DNA of 46,510 nucleotides from Flavobacteriales bacterium (GTDB lineage Bacteria; Bacteroidota; Bacteroidia; Flavobacteriales_D; Sanyastnellaceae): NCBI GenBank assembly GCA_947464415.1, contig CANHWU010000002.1, positions 1 to 46,510 of the forward strand, read 5' to 3'. Shown piece by piece: positions 34,920 to 43,394 of this stretch (position 1 is its first letter; each line of letters starts with the position of its first letter). The notes under the pieces were generated by a model. It saw only the letters and a program-made list of their open reading frames with translations, ran no database searches and was not told where the DNA came from. The position numbers and the translations under genes were made by a program.

Positions 34920-36137
34920 TTAAATCAATCCAAAATGTTTTTCAGCCATGTCCACAACATTGTCTCCAATAGCCAATGAGGCCGTTGCTGCGGGTGAAGG
35001 TGCATTGAGAACATGGATGCTTCTATCGGTGTATTCTATTCTAAAATCATCTCTTGTATCACCATCCTCTCGGAGGAGCAGTGCCCGCACTCCTGCACGC
35101 CCAGGTACAATATCATCCATTGTTAAATCGGGAATCAGACGCTGTAAAGTTTTTAAGAATAATCTTTTAGAAAATGCCCTTCTGTATTCGTCGATTCCAT
35201 ATTTCATATTGCCCATGAATAATCGCCATGTGCCAATGTAGGAAAGTGCGTCAATTGTATCTTTCAAGCTAAAGTCTGTTTTGCCATAACCCTCTCTCTT
35301 AAATGTGAAGACGGCGTTGGGTCCACATTCAATGCTGCCATCTACCATCCGGGTGAAGTGCACTCCCAAAAAAGGAAATTCGGGGTTCGGAACGGGGTAA
35401 ATCAAATGCTTTACTTTGTGTTTGGCATGTTCTGCAAGATCATAATAATCTCCTCTGAAACCCACCACTTTCTCTTTTAGTGGAATGCCATCTTTTTTGG
35501 CTAGGCGATCGGCTTGTAACCCTCCGCAAACTACGAGATACTTGGTGATATAGCTTGCTTTTTGTGTTTTTACTCGGGTATATTCTCCATCTCTCTCAAA
35601 TCCAATTACCTCTTCTCCCAAATGAACTGCACTTTGATTTTGAATACCCAAACCCAATTCGGTCATCACTTCTGTAGATCTTCTGAAATCAATGATTCCC
35701 GTGCATCCAACATGCACTGCGTCGATTCCTTTGACATGGGGCTCAATTTCTCTAATTTCAGCAGGACTAACCCTCCTCATTCCCTCAATTCCGTTATTGA
35801 TGCCGCTCTGGTAAATTTTCTCTAAGTTGGCCAGTTCACTCTGATCCGCCGCAACGATGAGTTTTCCGCACACATCATGTCGGATGTTATGATCTTTGGC
35901 AAATTGCACCAACTCTCTTCTTCCATTTACACAATTGATGGCTTTGAGCGAACCGGGTTTGTAGTATATACCACTGTGGATTACGCCACTATTATTCCCT
36001 GTTTGATGATCGGCTAATTTGTTTTCTTTTTCTATCAAAAGAATTTTTAAGTTGGGAAATCTTCTTTGCAACTTATAAAAGGTAGCCGCACCCACAATTC
36101 CACCTCCTACGATGGTAATATCAAAATTAGCCTTCAC
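34920..36137 (-). CDS. lhgO: L-2-hydroxyglutarate oxidase (LhgO-like FAD enzyme)
   Basis: The FAD-dependent DAO-fold enzyme oxidises L-2-hydroxyglutarate to 2-oxoglutarate. The dinucleotide motif DITIVGGGIVGAATFYKL is at the N-terminus, followed by NNSGVIHSGIYYKPGSLKA, GCTGIIDFRRSTEVM, PNPEFPFLGVHFTRMVDG and the C-terminal RAGVRALLLREDG, all typical of LhgO. The track start (36347) is impossible as a promoter would lie inside it. I take GTG 36137, giving about 405 residues with FAD motif near the end, because two -7-like boxes (36144-36151, 36156-36163) lie between it and the next ATG (36167). TTG 36146 and ATG 36167 are alternatives. Confidence 0.9.
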   Translation of the reverse strand: MKANFDITIVGGGIVGAATFYKLQRRFPNLKILLIEKENKLADHQTGNNSGVIHSGIYYKPGSLKAINCVNGRRELVQFAKDHNIRHDVCGKLIVAADQSELANLEKIYQSGINNGIEGMRRVSPAEIREIEPHVKGIDAVHVGCTGIIDFRRSTEVMTELGLGIQNQSAVHLGEEVIGFERDGEYTRVKTQKASYITKYLVVCGGLQADRLAKKDGIPLKEKVVGFRGDYYDLAEHAKHKVKHLIYPVPNPEFPFLGVHFTRMVDGSIECGPNAVFTFKREGYGKTDFSLKDTIDALSYIGTWRLFMGNMKYGIDEYRRAFSKRLFLKTLQRLIPDLTMDDIVPGRAGVRALLLREDGDTRDDFRIEYTDRSIHVLNAPSPAATASLAIGDNVVDMAEKHFGLI

Positions 36138-36143
36138 TGCTTT

Positions 36144-36151
36144 CAAATTTA
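36144..36151 (-). promoter_or_regulatory. -7 element TAAATTTG before the lhgO-like gene
   Basis: An exact TAnnTTTG match on the minus strand, 6 bp before the proposed GTG start at 36137. A second match, TATTTTTG, lies at 36156-36163. Either would make the ATG at 36167 lie upstream of the transcript start. Confidence 0.45.
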
Positions 36152-36197
36152 ATTGCAAAAATAACATACATGTCAGCGAAATGTTTACATTTCCAAA

Positions 36198-37451
36198 ATG
36201 AATAATAGAAAGAAAATTCAGAATGCCTGGGGCATGTATGATTGGTCTAACTCCACCTATAATTTGGTGATTGGTTCGGCTATTTTCCCGGCTTTTTACA
36301 CGGCAGTTACTCCAGAACGAGTACGTTTTTTTGGAGCGGATGTTCATAACACGGAGGCGGTGGCCTATGTTTTATCTTTTTCGTTGTTTGTGGTGAGTGT
36401 AGTAGTGCCGCTCATTTCTGGAATAGCTGATTATTACAGGATGAAGCGCAGATTCATGCAGTTCTTTTGTTACTTAGGAGCTGCTTCGTGTTGCTCCCTT
36501 TATTGGTTTGACCCCAATCACCTTGAGATTTCCTTTATTAGTGTGACATTAGCGAGTATTGGTTTTTGGTGCAGTTATGCTTTGGCCAATTCTTTTTTGC
36601 CTCAGATTGCCACTAAAGAGGAGCAGGATGCTGTAAGTGCCCGTGCCTTTTCAATGGGGTATATTGGAAGTGTCACGTTGCTCATCATGAATTTGGTGGC
36701 CATCAAAGTGTTTGGAATGAGCGCTCGTTGGAGTTTTGTCTCTGTGGGTATTTGGTGGGCTGGATTTGCTCAAATTACTTTTTATTATGTGCGAGAAACT
36801 CCAAGCATAAATGCCACTTCTGGCATGCGATGGGACAAAGGTTTTCATGAACTGAAATTGGTGTGGAGTCAGATGGCGGATAACAAGAAATTGAAGTCAT
36901 ATCTGTTGTCCTTTTTTGTTTTTTCTATGGGTATTCAAACCATCATGCAAATGGCGGCTTATTTTGGAAAGGAGATCAATTTGTTGCCTGAGCAGCTGAT
37001 CATTGCTATTGTGTTGATTCAGTTCATCGCCATTCCCGGGGCAATGGTATTTTCAAGAGTGTCAAGGAGAATTGGAAACTTGCCCATGTTGGGAGTGGCC
37101 TTGTTGATTTGGGTGGGAGTTTGTGTGTTTGCCTATTTTGTTGTCAAAGATGCCAATACTTTTTTTGCGGCCGCGGCGATTATTGGTTTTATCATGGGCG
37201 GTACCCAAAGTTTGGCGAGAAGTACCTATTCGAAATTCCTGCCCGAAACAGAGGACACGGCCTCTTTTTTCAGCTTCTATGACGTTACAGAAAAGATCGG
37301 TTTGATCATCGGATTGTTTTCTTTTGGATTCTTGGAGGGTGCCTTTGGAACCATGAGGGCAAGTATCCTTGCCCTGGTGGTGTTCTTTATCGTGGGGTTT
37401 GTCCTTTTATTAAGAGTCCCCAAGGAGCGATCCGCTGATATAAAGCACTAA
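36198..37451 (+). CDS. UMF1/Atg22-family MFS transporter
   Basis: This 417-residue protein has about 11-12 hydrophobic segments. The opening WGMYDWSNSTYNLVIGSAIFP and the internal GGTQSLARSTYSKFLPE followed by FFSFYDVTEKIG are family signatures of the UMF1 (unknown major facilitator) / Atg22-like group. The yeast homologue exports amino acids from the vacuole, but bacterial substrates are unknown. It is divergent from lhgO and its stop overlaps the convergent TlpA-like gene by 4 bp. A near-consensus TACATTTC lies 4 bp before the start. Confidence 0.93.
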   Translation: MNNRKKIQNAWGMYDWSNSTYNLVIGSAIFPAFYTAVTPERVRFFGADVHNTEAVAYVLSFSLFVVSVVVPLISGIADYYRMKRRFMQFFCYLGAASCCSLYWFDPNHLEISFISVTLASIGFWCSYALANSFLPQIATKEEQDAVSARAFSMGYIGSVTLLIMNLVAIKVFGMSARWSFVSVGIWWAGFAQITFYYVRETPSINATSGMRWDKGFHELKLVWSQMADNKKLKSYLLSFFVFSMGIQTIMQMAAYFGKEINLLPEQLIIAIVLIQFIAIPGAMVFSRVSRRIGNLPMLGVALLIWVGVCVFAYFVVKDANTFFAAAAIIGFIMGGTQSLARSTYSKFLPETEDTASFFSFYDVTEKIGLIIGLFSFGFLEGAFGTMRASILALVVFFIVGFVLLLRVPKERSADIKH

Positions 37452-38761
37452 ATTTTCCCTTTCAAAAAAGTTTCTACTTCTTGGATGCTCTTGGCCTTTA
37501 ATTGAAGCGTTCCCGAAGTGTCGATTACAAAAAACATGGGGGTTTTATTCACCTTGTATAATTTAGAAACGGGCGATTCCCATTGCTTTCCGCCGTATAT
37601 ATTGATAAAATTGAAACCTCTTTCGGTAAGTGCCTTGTCCCAATTGTCTTTTACATTGTCTAAGCTATAACCCACCAAACTTACTTTTTGGGAGTTGTAT
37701 TTTTCATGAAACGCCTTGATTTCTGGGGCAGCCGCTTTGCAATGTTCGCACCATGAACTCCAAAACATGATGATGGTATATTTCTGTTTTGCTGCATGTT
37801 TTCTCATGTCGAAACTCTCATTCTTTTGCGTGAGCGCGGTGAAATTAGGGGGTTGATGTCCAACTGTAAGTTGCTGAATAGAGCTGGCCGTTTTGGTCAG
37901 TAGTTTGTGAATGTCATCCTCCCCGCAACTTTCGCCGTTGAGATGCTGATCAATGAGATAAGCACACATATTATCCATTCCGCTTTCAAAAAAACCATTG
38001 AGCATCTGATATACCGCAAATTCATATACGACATCATTGGCCTGTGCCTTGGTGAGCACATCCTCAATGCATTGTATGTAACCACTGTTTTCTCCTTTGC
38101 TAAACTTTCTCATGTACCGTTGGATGCGATCATTGAGAATGGTACATCGGGTAATGGAGGTGTCAGTAAAATCGAAGTTAGACCAGAAAGTGGATTTCCG
38201 TAATGGCAATACATCACTCTTCCATTTCATGAGTTTGTACAAATAGGATTGAGGATTGGCATTGGCAATAGAATCTCTCAATTTTACGAGCTCTAGTTCT
38301 TTTGTCTTGATGATGGTACTATCATTTCCTTCTTTCTTGTGAGCGCCACGGATAGCATTATTGATTTTGATTTCTTTGGGCATGTAGGTGGTCCATGCAA
38401 TATTTTGCGCACTTTGTAAATATTTCAAGTTGTTTTCTAGCTTGACATTGTTGAATTGAAGTTCCACCACTTTTTCATTGTCCAAGATGATAGGAACATG
38501 ATTGTTTTCGGTCACTCCCACCAAATACATGCCTTGCTTGAAAAAACGAGCTTTGAATTCAAATTGATTGTTTACCACTTTTGCGGAATCGACAATCTCC
38601 ATGACTTTCCCCAATGTTGACCACAGTTTTACCGATTTGTAATTGCCTACTGTAAAGCTTCCCTTGATGGTGGTTCTGTCTTTGGCGTTGTGGTCAGCGA
38701 GAGCCGAAGCGTTTAACGGTGAGTACACTAACCAACTTAGAATCAATATCCAATTTCTCAT
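37448..38761 (-). CDS. TlpA/ResA-like thioredoxin-fold protein with long N-terminal region
   Basis: I choose ATG 38761 (MRNWILILSWLVYSPLNASA), which yields a signal peptide; the track start 38779 is six codons upstream, beyond the promoter element. The 437-residue product has an N-terminal DUF4369-like beta domain (TIKGSFTVGNYKSVKLWS...), a helical middle, and a C-terminal AhpC/TSA-thioredoxin domain with active site WCEHC (C338, C341) and the cis-Pro loop NKTPMFFVID. Such Bacteroidota proteins are periplasmic disulfide reductases. The CEHC dipeptide differs from the usual CxPC of TlpA. Client unknown. Confidence 0.88.
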   Translation of the reverse strand: MRNWILILSWLVYSPLNASALADHNAKDRTTIKGSFTVGNYKSVKLWSTLGKVMEIVDSAKVVNNQFEFKARFFKQGMYLVGVTENNHVPIILDNEKVVELQFNNVKLENNLKYLQSAQNIAWTTYMPKEIKINNAIRGAHKKEGNDSTIIKTKELELVKLRDSIANANPQSYLYKLMKWKSDVLPLRKSTFWSNFDFTDTSITRCTILNDRIQRYMRKFSKGENSGYIQCIEDVLTKAQANDVVYEFAVYQMLNGFFESGMDNMCAYLIDQHLNGESCGEDDIHKLLTKTASSIQQLTVGHQPPNFTALTQKNESFDMRKHAAKQKYTIIMFWSSWCEHCKAAAPEIKAFHEKYNSQKVSLVGYSLDNVKDNWDKALTERGFNFINIYGGKQWESPVSKLYKVNKTPMFFVIDTSGTLQLKAKSIQEVETFLKGKI

Positions 38762-38765
38762 AAAA

Positions 38766-38773
38766 CAAAAATA
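38766..38773 (-). promoter_or_regulatory. -7 element TATTTTTG before the TlpA-like gene
   Basis: An exact TAnnTTTG match on the minus strand, 4 bp before the ATG at 38761. Its position supports that ATG over the upstream one and implies little or no leader. Confidence 0.5.
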
Positions 38774-38778
38774 ATGCA

Positions 38779-38809
38779 TTTGTTCTCTAACATCGTGCCA
38801 TTAACTTTG
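38779..38809 (+). promoter_or_regulatory. Consensus promoter TTTG-N19-TAACTTTG
   Basis: TTTG at 38779-38782 and TAACTTTG at 38802-38809 match both Bacteroidota boxes with 19-bp spacing. The -7 box ends 4 bp before the ATG at 38814, so a leaderless message is predicted. Confidence 0.65.
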
Positions 38810-38813
38810 TTTA

Positions 38814-39332
38814 ATGGATTCAGATTTAGCTAAAATTTGGGGAATGTCGCCAGAGGGAGACGAGGAGGATTGGTTGGAGGAATATAAGCAACAGCTCTTC
38901 ATAGCAAGAAGGGAGTTGAGAAATCTTTACCAAATACCCAAGTTATTTGATAAAAAATGGGAAGTCTATTTATCATGGGCCATCAAAGAAAAGTCGGATT
39001 GGAAATTAATTTCCAAGGTGCCTGAAAATTTGAATGGGCTCGACAGCTTTGAGAGGGATTTGATGCGTTCATTGAATAATATGGAACAGGCTGCCCATTT
39101 TTGCGAATTGGTGCAACGGTCGCACGAGTTGAGAGTACTCATGGAGGGCTATAAAAATTATATGATAGTATTTACCTCATCTTGGGAAGAGGAGTGGAAA
39201 AATGTTGAGGTGAATTCGAGGGAGTTTTTTCCTACCGGTTCATTTATTTACTCGATGAAGAATGGAGGTCAAAAGGAAGATTGGAAAATGGCTCTGCTCA
39301 AAGAGCGGAAGCGAATCTCCTTCGTTTATTGA
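38814..39332 (+). CDS. Uncharacterised cytoplasmic protein
   Basis: I do not recognise this 172-residue product. It has no signal peptide or membrane segment and is rich in charged and aromatic residues (EGDEEDWLEEYKQQLFIARRELRNL; WEVYLSWAIKEKSDWKL), suggesting an alpha-helical soluble protein. The C-terminal part (FTSSWEEEWKNVEVNSREFF) carries many Trp. It has its own consensus promoter and stands 31 bp before ftcD, so it could be cotranscribed with it, but no functional link is seen. Coding status is supported by the promoter and by sensible codon content. Confidence 0.75.
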   Translation: MDSDLAKIWGMSPEGDEEDWLEEYKQQLFIARRELRNLYQIPKLFDKKWEVYLSWAIKEKSDWKLISKVPENLNGLDSFERDLMRSLNNMEQAAHFCELVQRSHELRVLMEGYKNYMIVFTSSWEEEWKNVEVNSREFFPTGSFIYSMKNGGQKEDWKMALLKERKRISFVY

Positions 39333-39363
39333 TTGAAATCCATCATATTTGCAAAAAAAATAC

Positions 39364-41055
39364 ATGAGAATCATAGAGTGCATTCCCAATATTTCGGAAG
39401 GGAGAGATCAGGGTAAGATCAACGCCATTGTTTCTGTCGTAGAGTCGGTAGAAGGGGTAATGTTATTGGATGTAGATCCAGGTAAGTCCACAAATCGCAC
39501 AGTTATTACTTTTGCAGGCGAGCCGGAGAGGGTGGTGGAAGCTGCATTTTTATTGATTCAAAAAGCAGCAGAGCTCATTGATATGCGAACGCACAAAGGG
39601 GAACATCCGCGACAAGGCGCTACCGATGTTTGTCCGTTTGTTCCCATCGCTGGAGTGAGCATGGAGGAGTGTGTGGCCTTGGCTCATCAACTTGGAGCGC
39701 GCGTTGGAAATGAGCTTGGCATTCCGGGATATTTTTATGAAGCAGCCGCGAGACAAGACAACAGAAGGAATCTGGCCAATTGCAGAAAGGGGGAGTATGA
39801 AGCATTGGAGAAGATTGCAACCGCAGAATGGAAGCCAGATTTTGGTCCTGCTCAATTAACGGATACGGCCAAGCGAGCAGGCATTACCACCATTGGTGCG
39901 CGTAATTTTTTAGTGGCTTACAATGTTAATCTGAACACTACTTCCACTCGCAGAGCCAATGCGATTGCGTTTGATATCAGAGAGGCGGGCAGAACATTGC
40001 GTGAAGGAGATCCACTCACTGGAAAACCTATATTGGATGAAAATGGAGAACCCAAAAGAATTCCCGGCACATTAAAGTCGGTAAAAGGAATCGGTTGGTA
40101 CATTGATGAGTATGGTATAGCACAATTATCCCTGAATCTCACGGATATTTCGGTTACCCCAGTCCACATTGCATTTGAAGAAGCTTGCACAAAGGCAGCT
40201 GAGCGGGGTATCAGGGTGACGGGCTCTGAGTTAGTGGGCTTGATTCCCTTGCAAGCGATGTTGGATGCGGCAGATTATTTCTTGAATAAGCAAGAGCGCT
40301 CATTGGGAATTTCCGATAAAGAGAAAATAAAAATTGCGGTGAAATCACTGGGATTAGATGATTTAGCACCTTTTCATCCAGAAGAAAAAATCATAGAGTA
40401 TGTCTTGGCCAAGAAAATGGGCAATGCAGAAAAATTAATTTCGATGACGGCCAAGGATTTGGCCAATGAGACGGCCAGTGAGAGCCCTGCTCCCGGTGGT
40501 GGTTCGGTGAGTGCTTATGTGGCTGCATTAGGAGCGTCGTTGGGTGTGATGGTGGCCAATTTGTCCTCGCATAAAAGGGGTTGGGATGAGCAGTGGAAAT
40601 CTTTTTCTGATGTAGCAGAAAGAGGGATGAAAATTCAAAAGGAGTTGTTGTGGTTGGTGGATGAGGATACTCGTGCTTTCAATAAAATCATGGAGGCTTT
40701 TAGTTTACCCAAGGACAGTGAAGAGGAGAAAAAAAATCGTGCTGCAGCGATAGAAAGTGCTTCCCAATACGCGATGGAAATCCCTATGAGAACGGCTGTG
40801 GTGGCGTATCAAGCGATGGATATTTGTGCAGAAATGATTGAGCGAGGCAATCCCAATTCGGTGACAGATGCTGGTGTGGGAGTGTTGTGCATTCGCGCGG
40901 CTGTGTTGGGCGCTATCATGAATGTACGCATCAATGCCGCGGGAATCAAGGACAAAGGTTTCACCGAAAAATTATTCACTCAAGCCCTTCAATTGGAAAG
41001 TGAAGTGCTGGAGAGGGAGGAAGCGTTGAGAAAGAAAGTGATGGAGAAGATGTAA
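39364..41055 (+). CDS. ftcD: Bifunctional glutamate formimidoyltransferase / formimidoyl-THF cyclodeaminase
   Basis: I choose ATG 39364 (MRIIECIPNISEGRD); the track start at 39349 is a TTG. The 563-residue protein joins an N-terminal formiminotransferase (about 1-300: ECIPNISEGRDQ, RTVITFAGEP, THKGEHPRQGATDVCPF, ARNFLVAYNVNL) to a C-terminal cyclodeaminase (about 350-563: TASESPAPGGGSVSAYVAALG, NPNSVTDAGVGVLC). It passes the formimino group of formiminoglutamate to tetrahydrofolate and then releases ammonia, the last step of one route of histidine degradation. The fused form is the mammalian-type arrangement, also usual in Bacteroidota. Its stop is 1 bp from the end of hutI on the other strand. 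Confidence 0.95.
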   Translation: MRIIECIPNISEGRDQGKINAIVSVVESVEGVMLLDVDPGKSTNRTVITFAGEPERVVEAAFLLIQKAAELIDMRTHKGEHPRQGATDVCPFVPIAGVSMEECVALAHQLGARVGNELGIPGYFYEAAARQDNRRNLANCRKGEYEALEKIATAEWKPDFGPAQLTDTAKRAGITTIGARNFLVAYNVNLNTTSTRRANAIAFDIREAGRTLREGDPLTGKPILDENGEPKRIPGTLKSVKGIGWYIDEYGIAQLSLNLTDISVTPVHIAFEEACTKAAERGIRVTGSELVGLIPLQAMLDAADYFLNKQERSLGISDKEKIKIAVKSLGLDDLAPFHPEEKIIEYVLAKKMGNAEKLISMTAKDLANETASESPAPGGGSVSAYVAALGASLGVMVANLSSHKRGWDEQWKSFSDVAERGMKIQKELLWLVDEDTRAFNKIMEAFSLPKDSEEEKKNRAAAIESASQYAMEIPMRTAVVAYQAMDICAEMIERGNPNSVTDAGVGVLCIRAAVLGAIMNVRINAAGIKDKGFTEKLFTQALQLESEVLEREEALRKKVMEKM

Positions 41056-41056
41056 G

Positions 41057-42298
41057 TTATTGTTGAACTCCATTGATCCATACCGATTCAATTCTGCTTT
41101 CACCGAAATAATAGAACAGTTCAGACAAATGTTCCAAAGGTTCTGTGATGAGGAGGTTGGCTCTTTTTCCGATGGTAATGCTCCCCACCTCGTGCTGTAA
41201 TTCCATTGCGGCAGCTCCATTGTAGCAAGCAGCAGCGCATACTTCTTGAGGATTCATTTGCATTTGAATACAGGCCAAACTATTGATGACATTCATATTT
41301 CCATTGGGAGCAGAACCAGGATTAAAATCTGTGGCCAATGCAACGGGGATATTGTGATCCATCAGCTTTCTCGCAGGCGTGTAAGGGATTTTAGTGAACA
41401 ATGAGCAGCCGGGCAAAGCCGTGACAATGGTGGGTTGTTGCTGAAGCGCGAGTAGGTCGTTGTCATCTAACACCTCAACATGATCGAGGCTGAGTGCACC
41501 CATCGATAATGCAGCGGGAATACCTCCAATGGAGTAAAATTGATTCAAGTGCACCTTACCTTTTTTATTTAATGATTGTGCTGCTCCAAGAATCCGCTTC
41601 AAATGGGTGACTTGGAAATAATCTCGCTCACAGAATAGATCGACAAAATCAAATCCAATTTCATGAGCTTGTGGCAGCAATTCATGGATCATGTACTCGA
41701 CATACTCATCCATCCTATTTTTAAATTTTTCTGGCAACGCATGGGCTAGCAAAAGGGTGATTTTAATAGGGATATTCACCTGCTCTCGTATGCGGTGAAT
41801 AACGCGCAGCATCTTCAATTCATTCTCGACATCTAAACCATATCCTGTTTTGATTTCCAAAGCACCTGTGCCATTGAGGATCATGCGGTGTATTCTGTTC
41901 AACGCATCTTGTAAAAGATCATCCTCGCTTTTTGCAGCCATGGCTTTGGCTGAATGTAATATACCTCCACCGCGTTGGGCAATTTCTTGGTAAGTGAGAC
42001 CGTTGATTTTATCTTCAAATTCTAATGCTCTAGAGTTTGCAAATACAGTATGAGTATGTGAATCACACCAGGTGGGCAATAGAAATTTTCCCTCCGCGTC
42101 AATGATTTCGAGACCTGACCAATCACTGATCCCAGGCCATTCATCCATGGTTCCAAATTCCACAATAATGCCATTTTCAATTGCCAAGTAGGCGTCATGA
42201 AGAAGCCGGAAATTTTTCATCTCACTGCCCGCTATGAAGGAAGGGCTATCCTCCATAATGCCTACTAATCCTTTGATGTTTTTAAACAAAATTTTCAT
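41057..42298 (-). CDS. hutI: Imidazolonepropionase
   Basis: I choose ATG 42298 (MKILFKNIKGLVG); the track start is a TTG. The 413-residue amidohydrolase opens 4-imidazolone-5-propanoate to formiminoglutamate, the substrate for FtcD. Landmarks are WCDSHTHTVFANSR with the metal-binding His-x-His, GGGILHSAKA, EIKTGYGLD, the His/Asp region DHVEVLDDNDL, and ATDFNPGSAPNGN with the metal Asp. It is convergent with ftcD. hutH and hutU are not in the window, so the pathway is completed elsewhere or this organism's hut genes are scattered. Confidence 0.95.
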   Translation of the reverse strand: MKILFKNIKGLVGIMEDSPSFIAGSEMKNFRLLHDAYLAIENGIIVEFGTMDEWPGISDWSGLEIIDAEGKFLLPTWCDSHTHTVFANSRALEFEDKINGLTYQEIAQRGGGILHSAKAMAAKSEDDLLQDALNRIHRMILNGTGALEIKTGYGLDVENELKMLRVIHRIREQVNIPIKITLLLAHALPEKFKNRMDEYVEYMIHELLPQAHEIGFDFVDLFCERDYFQVTHLKRILGAAQSLNKKGKVHLNQFYSIGGIPAALSMGALSLDHVEVLDDNDLLALQQQPTIVTALPGCSLFTKIPYTPARKLMDHNIPVALATDFNPGSAPNGNMNVINSLACIQMQMNPQEVCAAACYNGAAAMELQHEVGSITIGKRANLLITEPLEHLSELFYYFGESRIESVWINGVQQ

Positions 42299-42314
42299 TG
42301 CCTGCAAGATGCAT

Positions 42315-42322
42315 CAAATTTA
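42315..42322 (-). promoter_or_regulatory. -7 element TAAATTTG upstream of hutI
   Basis: An exact TAnnTTTG match on the minus strand 16 bp before the hutI ATG at 42298. It lies in the 59-bp divergent region shared with rsmE. Confidence 0.5.
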
Positions 42323-42357
42323 TCATTTAGCAATCTGCATCTTTTGTAAATTGCAAC

Positions 42358-43044
42358 GTGCATTATTTTTATTCCAGCATATCAGTTCAAAATGGTCATT
42401 GGGAGTTGGCAGAGGAGGAGTGGCGTCATATCAAGGCATTGCGTATCAAAGAAGGGGAGCACATCATGCTAACGGATGGGATCGGAGGAAGGTGTGAAGC
42501 TATTTTTCATTTGTCCAATAAAATATCTTCCTTGGAATCATTCCATGTTTTTCCCTTGATGGAATCGTTAAAGGGACTAACGGTTGGCATTCCCGTAACA
42601 CAGGACACAGATCGTTTAGAGTGGTTCATAGAAAAGTCAGTGGAGTTAGGAGTTGCAGGAGTACAGCTTATTCAAACGGAGTGGAGTGTACCGGTGAAGT
42701 ATTCTTTAGACAGGTTGCGGAAAATAGCCATTGCTGCCATGAAGCAGAGTCAGCGGGCTTGGTTGCCTGAAATTCTAGATCAAATCAATTGTCAAAGGTT
42801 GTTGGAGCTTTATCCTACTGCTTCCATTTATTTTGCTCATTGTCAAGGAGGAGATAAAAAGGAATGGAGTGCCATATCCAAATCTGAAAAGGATATTTTG
42901 TTGATTGGGCCAGAGGGAGATTTTTCCCCGAAAGAAGTGGAGCAGTTGTTGTCTCAAAATGCAACCCCTGTCTCTTTGGGAGCATACAGATTACGAACAG
43001 AGACAGCGGCTCTCGCGGCGGTTGCACATTATTGTATATCCTAA
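42358..43044 (+). CDS. rsmE: 16S rRNA (uracil1498-N3)-methyltransferase
   Basis: This 228-residue SPOUT methyltransferase starts with GTG, giving MHYFYSSI, the usual beginning of Bacteroidota RsmE (an in-frame ATG appears only much later). An N-terminal PUA-like part contains WRHIKALRIKEGEHIMLTDG. The C-terminal SAM-binding knot shows LLIGPEGDFSPKEVE and SLGAYRLRTETAALAAVAH, both highly characteristic. It methylates U1498 in the small-subunit decoding region. The stop overlaps the next ATG as TAATG. Confidence 0.94.
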   Translation: MHYFYSSISVQNGHWELAEEEWRHIKALRIKEGEHIMLTDGIGGRCEAIFHLSNKISSLESFHVFPLMESLKGLTVGIPVTQDTDRLEWFIEKSVELGVAGVQLIQTEWSVPVKYSLDRLRKIAIAAMKQSQRAWLPEILDQINCQRLLELYPTASIYFAHCQGGDKKEWSAISKSEKDILLIGPEGDFSPKEVEQLLSQNATPVSLGAYRLRTETAALAAVAHYCIS

Positions 43045-43394
43045 TGAAAAGAGTCTTGATATTATCTTTTGTTTTTTTGATTATTTTAACCGTAGCGGCA
43101 TTTTTTACCAAAACGACACAGCAGGAATTTACGGATGTGGCCTTGGAACAGTGGAAACAGTATTCGGCTCAGTTCTCCTCAGATCCAGTGATGGAGGATG
43201 TAGTCGCCTTACAGAACGATTTCATGTTGAAGGCACTTAATCGATTGGTAAAAAGCTATGATTATGTGTTGTTTTCAAAATTTACACTACAACTAGCGGA
43301 TGGTGAATATGAATACATCGGCGTTTTTCATCAGGTAATTCCTCTGCAGGCGGCCAATCCAATAACCCAATTTTATCCCAATGATGAGCAATAG
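43044..43394 (+). CDS. Small membrane-anchored protein, DUF4359-like
   Basis: I choose ATG 43044 (TAATG with the rsmE stop); the track start at 43032 is a TTG inside rsmE. The 116-residue product has one N-terminal hydrophobic segment (LILSFVFLIILTVAAFF) and then a helical region, ending with a beta pattern VKSYDYVLFSKFTLQLADGEYEYIGVFHQVIPL. That last part, an (N/D)Y..FS.. strand followed by an Y.G.F...IP strand, recalls DUF4359 proteins, but I hold this lightly. Its end overlaps the start of the GH20 gene by 14 bp, so the three genes are translationally linked. Confidence 0.65.
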   Translation: MKRVLILSFVFLIILTVAAFFTKTTQQEFTDVALEQWKQYSAQFSSDPVMEDVVALQNDFMLKALNRLVKSYDYVLFSKFTLQLADGEYEYIGVFHQVIPLQAANPITQFYPNDEQ

